NCBI GenBank assembly: GCA_003520455.1
Contig: DOUV01000518.1
Coordinates: 1 to 8,062, forward strand
Length of the DNA stretch: 8,062 nt
Origin: Chloroflexota bacterium
GTDB taxonomy: Bacteria; Chloroflexota; Anaerolineae; Ardenticatenales; Ardenticatenaceae
Reading direction: 5' to 3'
How positions within the stretch are numbered: the first letter of the stretch is position 1; each line of letters begins with the position of its first letter. The translations under genes were made by a program, and so were the position numbers. Below, one piece after another: positions 6,409 to 8,062 of this stretch. The notes under the pieces were generated by a model, which was not told the DNA's origin, did no database searches, and worked only from the letters and a program-made list of their open reading frames with translations.

Positions 6409-7242
6409 ATGGCTACTTCGGCCAAGAATGATATGCTGACGACCCGGCGTGACTATCTCGCCGATCACCTGCGCGATGTGCCGGCATTCCGAGCACTGCT
6501 GCGGGGTGTGGAGTGCCGCCTGTTCGAAGCCGCCGGCGAACTGGAACGGCCGATTCTCGATTTGGGCTGTGGCGATGGCCATTTCGCTTCGATGGCCTTT
6601 GCCGAGCCGCTCTTCACCGGGATCGACCCCGATGAGGCGATGGTCCGAGAGGCGCGGGATCGTGGCGTCTACCGCTGGCCGCTCGTAGCCGATGCCACAC
6701 GTATGCCGTACGCCGATACCAGTTTCGCGACGGTTGTGGCCAACTGTGTCGTCGAGCACATCCCGGACATCGAAGCAGTGATGGCTGAGACGGCCCGTGT
6801 CCTGAAACCCGGTGGCCGCTTTCTCTTCGGCGTGCCGAGCCACAAGTTTGCTGAGTTCCTGTTGGGCAGCACGCTTTTGCGTGCTCTTGGCGTGCCCAGC
6901 CTGGCCGAGACCTACGGTGCCTGGTTCAATACTCACTCGGCACATTTCACGACCGATAGCCCCGAGCGGTGGCTGGCACGCCTCTGCCGTCACGGATTCG
7001 AGGTTGAGCACTGGGAGTACTACATGTCGGCGGCTGGTCACCGAGCTTTCGACCTGGCGCACTACCTGGGTGTCCCACGGTTGATCAGCCGCAAGCTGAC
7101 GGGGAGATGGGTCGCCTTCCAAAACCCGCTGACCAACGCGCTCTTCGTTGCCTGGCTGCGGCCGTACTACGAGGAGGGCCCTCCACGCGTCGGTGCGTAC
7201 ATTTTCTTTCACGCTCGGAGAGAGGGAAGAGGGAACAAGTAG
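6409..7242 (+). CDS. class I SAM-dependent methyltransferase
   Basis: Methyltransferase of the UbiE/Methyltransf_11 type, 277 residues from the ATG at 6409. Motif I is ILDLGCGDG (residues 49-57), the SAM-binding glycine loop. The acidic end of beta 2 is GIDPDEAMV (71-79), and VADATRMPYAD (93-103) is the adenine-contact region. The post-motif stretch is FATVVANCVVEHIPDIEAVM (106-125), followed by RVLKPGGRFLFGVPS (130-144). The C-terminal half (about 145-277) has aromatic and hydrophobic segments that may form the substrate cap. The gene starts 13 nt after the GT4 stop, suggesting one transcript. In this setting it probably methylates a sugar residue, a lipid-linked intermediate or a lipid, but the sequence does not identify the acceptor. 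Confidence 0.87.
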   Translation: MATSAKNDMLTTRRDYLADHLRDVPAFRALLRGVECRLFEAAGELERPILDLGCGDGHFASMAFAEPLFTGIDPDEAMVREARDRGVYRWPLVADATRMPYADTSFATVVANCVVEHIPDIEAVMAETARVLKPGGRFLFGVPSHKFAEFLLGSTLLRALGVPSLAETYGAWFNTHSAHFTTDSPERWLARLCRHGFEVEHWEYYMSAAGHRAFDLAHYLGVPRLISRKLTGRWVAFQNPLTNALFVAWLRPYYEEGPPRVGAYIFFHARREGRGNK

Positions 7243-7316
7243 CAGTCGGGACCGCGACCGTCGCTCCAGGATTTCCCTGTTGCTGCCCGTGATCTGCGAC
7301 TTGCCATGTGAGACCT

Positions 7317-8062
7317 ATGACGCGCCTGCCGATCCTACGAGGAGTTATCCGCCCACTGTTCCCGGTTGCGGCCCTGGGGGCGGCTGTGGCCGGCCAGTTA
7401 GAGCTTCGCGCTGATCCCCACCGTGGTCTGGTCCTGTATGCTGTCGGGCTGATCGCTCTGCTTGCGAGCGGCGCCCCGGCCCTTGGTGGCGCCCGACGAG
7501 CCTGGGTCGAGCGTGATGCGCGCCTGAAGGTGCGCCCGGTTCCGCTGGTGGCGGCCTTGCTGCTCGCGGCGCTCGCCTGGCTCGAGAGTGGTGCCAATCG
7601 GTTCACCCTGCTCGGCGTGCTGGCCTGGGTGGGCGCGACCGGGAGCTGGCTCCGGGCCTGGTGGCCGGGGGTCGAGAGCCGGGGAGCGCAGAGTCTTCCC
7701 GACCGGCCTCTCTCCACGGACCGCTCCAGCAGGGTATGGCCGCTTGCGCCGATGCTCGTCGTTCTGCTCGTGGCGGCCTTCTTCCGCTTCCACGGCTTGC
7801 AGCAGCTCCCGCCGGAGATGACCTCCGACCACGCTGAGAAACTTTTCGACGTGCGCGACGTCCTGGCCGGTGTGCACCGAATCTTCTTCCCGCGAAACAC
7901 CGGTCGCGAGCCGGCCCAGTTCTATCTGACCGCCCTGCTGGCGGGGCCACTCGGTTTCGGCCTCAACCACATGGCGCTCAAGACCGGGACGGCCATCATC
8001 GGGTGGCTGACCGTGCCGCTGACCTACGCGGCGGCGCGCCGGGGCGCTGGAGCATCGCGGAG
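7317..8062 (+). CDS. GT39/PMT-type membrane glycosyltransferase, 3'-partial
   Basis: An open frame runs from ATG 7317 off the right edge, giving 248 complete codons. An in-frame TGA at 7290-7292 limits the start to GTG 7308 or ATG 7317; ATG is preferred, with a weak GTGAGA about 4 nt before it. The protein starts MTRLPILRGVIRPLFPVAAL and has hydrophobic segments near residues 10-26, 38-55, 76-91, 96-110 and 144-156. It then has FHGLQQLPPEMTSDHAEKLF at about 158-177. The acidic SDHAEK loop after a helix, then the NTGREPAQFY stretch and a further helix, matches the first periplasmic loop of GT39/PMT-like transferases, where an Asp/Glu acts in catalysis. About 140 residues of extra membrane sequence precede this core. 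It is a second protein of the type found at 2-1534 and may continue the same operon after a 74-nt gap. Confidence 0.75.
   Translation, partial: MTRLPILRGVIRPLFPVAALGAAVAGQLELRADPHRGLVLYAVGLIALLASGAPALGGARRAWVERDARLKVRPVPLVAALLLAALAWLESGANRFTLLGVLAWVGATGSWLRAWWPGVESRGAQSLPDRPLSTDRSSRVWPLAPMLVVLLVAAFFRFHGLQQLPPEMTSDHAEKLFDVRDVLAGVHRIFFPRNTGREPAQFYLTALLAGPLGFGLNHMALKTGTAIIGWLTVPLTYAAARRGAGASR

Noticed and set aside
7398..7970. Minus-strand open frames opposite the right-edge GT39 gene
   Set aside because: Low-complexity Arg/Pro/Ala/Gly-rich translation typical of the antisense of GC-rich genes; the + strand shows membrane helices and GT39-like motifs.
1..8062. tRNA, rRNA, CRISPR array, transposase or phage gene
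   Set aside because: None was recognised by reading both strands; the intein is the only clear mobile element.

Overview
The window is 8 kb of GC-rich bacterial chromosome with every recognisable gene on the + strand. It reads as a cell-envelope glycan or glycolipid locus: two multi-membrane-spanning GT39/PMT-type glycosyltransferases, one cut by each window edge; a flippase-like membrane protein of the LPTM/UPF0104 family; a short-chain-dehydrogenase-type nucleotide-sugar epimerase closest to CDP-paratose 2-epimerase (TyvE/RfbE); a GT4 cytosolic glycosyltransferase; and a class I SAM-dependent methyltransferase. The high GC, the paired GT39 proteins with a soluble C-terminal domain, and the AACCTT-type degenerate intergenic repeats suggest Chloroflexota or a similar environmental lineage. 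No rRNA or marker gene is present, so this is inference only.

Layout: 2-1534, GT39 protein with its N-terminus outside the window. 1535-1713, a short spacer with small palindromes. 1714-2733, flippase-like protein. 2837-4861, epimerase whose reading frame contains a 331-residue intein at 3341-4333. 4862-5120, a noncoding spacer with a long, nearly perfect hairpin flanked by degenerate AACCTT repeats. 5121-6395, GT4 glycosyltransferase with a hydrophobic C-terminal tail. 6409-7242, methyltransferase. 7317 to the right edge, a second GT39-type membrane protein running out of the window.

The standout is the intein. It carries the splicing motifs (Cys1, TPNH block B, terminal Asn, Ser+1) and a two-motif LAGLIDADG (DOD) endonuclease. 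It sits inside the catalytic YxxxK motif of the epimerase, between the third residue (Cys168) and the fourth (Ser). Before splicing, the catalytic Tyr and Lys are about 335 residues apart in the chain; after splicing, a normal 343-residue epimerase with Y-G-C-S-K is restored. The enzyme should therefore be inactive until protein splicing occurs. The intein is visibly less GC-rich than the host gene, has 11 cysteines against 2 in the extein, and has Gly instead of the usual penultimate His.

Working model (inference): the epimerase makes a modified nucleotide sugar, GT4 adds sugars on the cytosolic face, the methyltransferase modifies a sugar or lipid intermediate, the flippase-like protein may move or handle lipid-linked material, and the GT39 proteins use polyprenyl-phosphate sugars on the outer face. 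The true substrate cannot be read from the sequence, because the other CDP-tyvelose pathway genes are not in the window.
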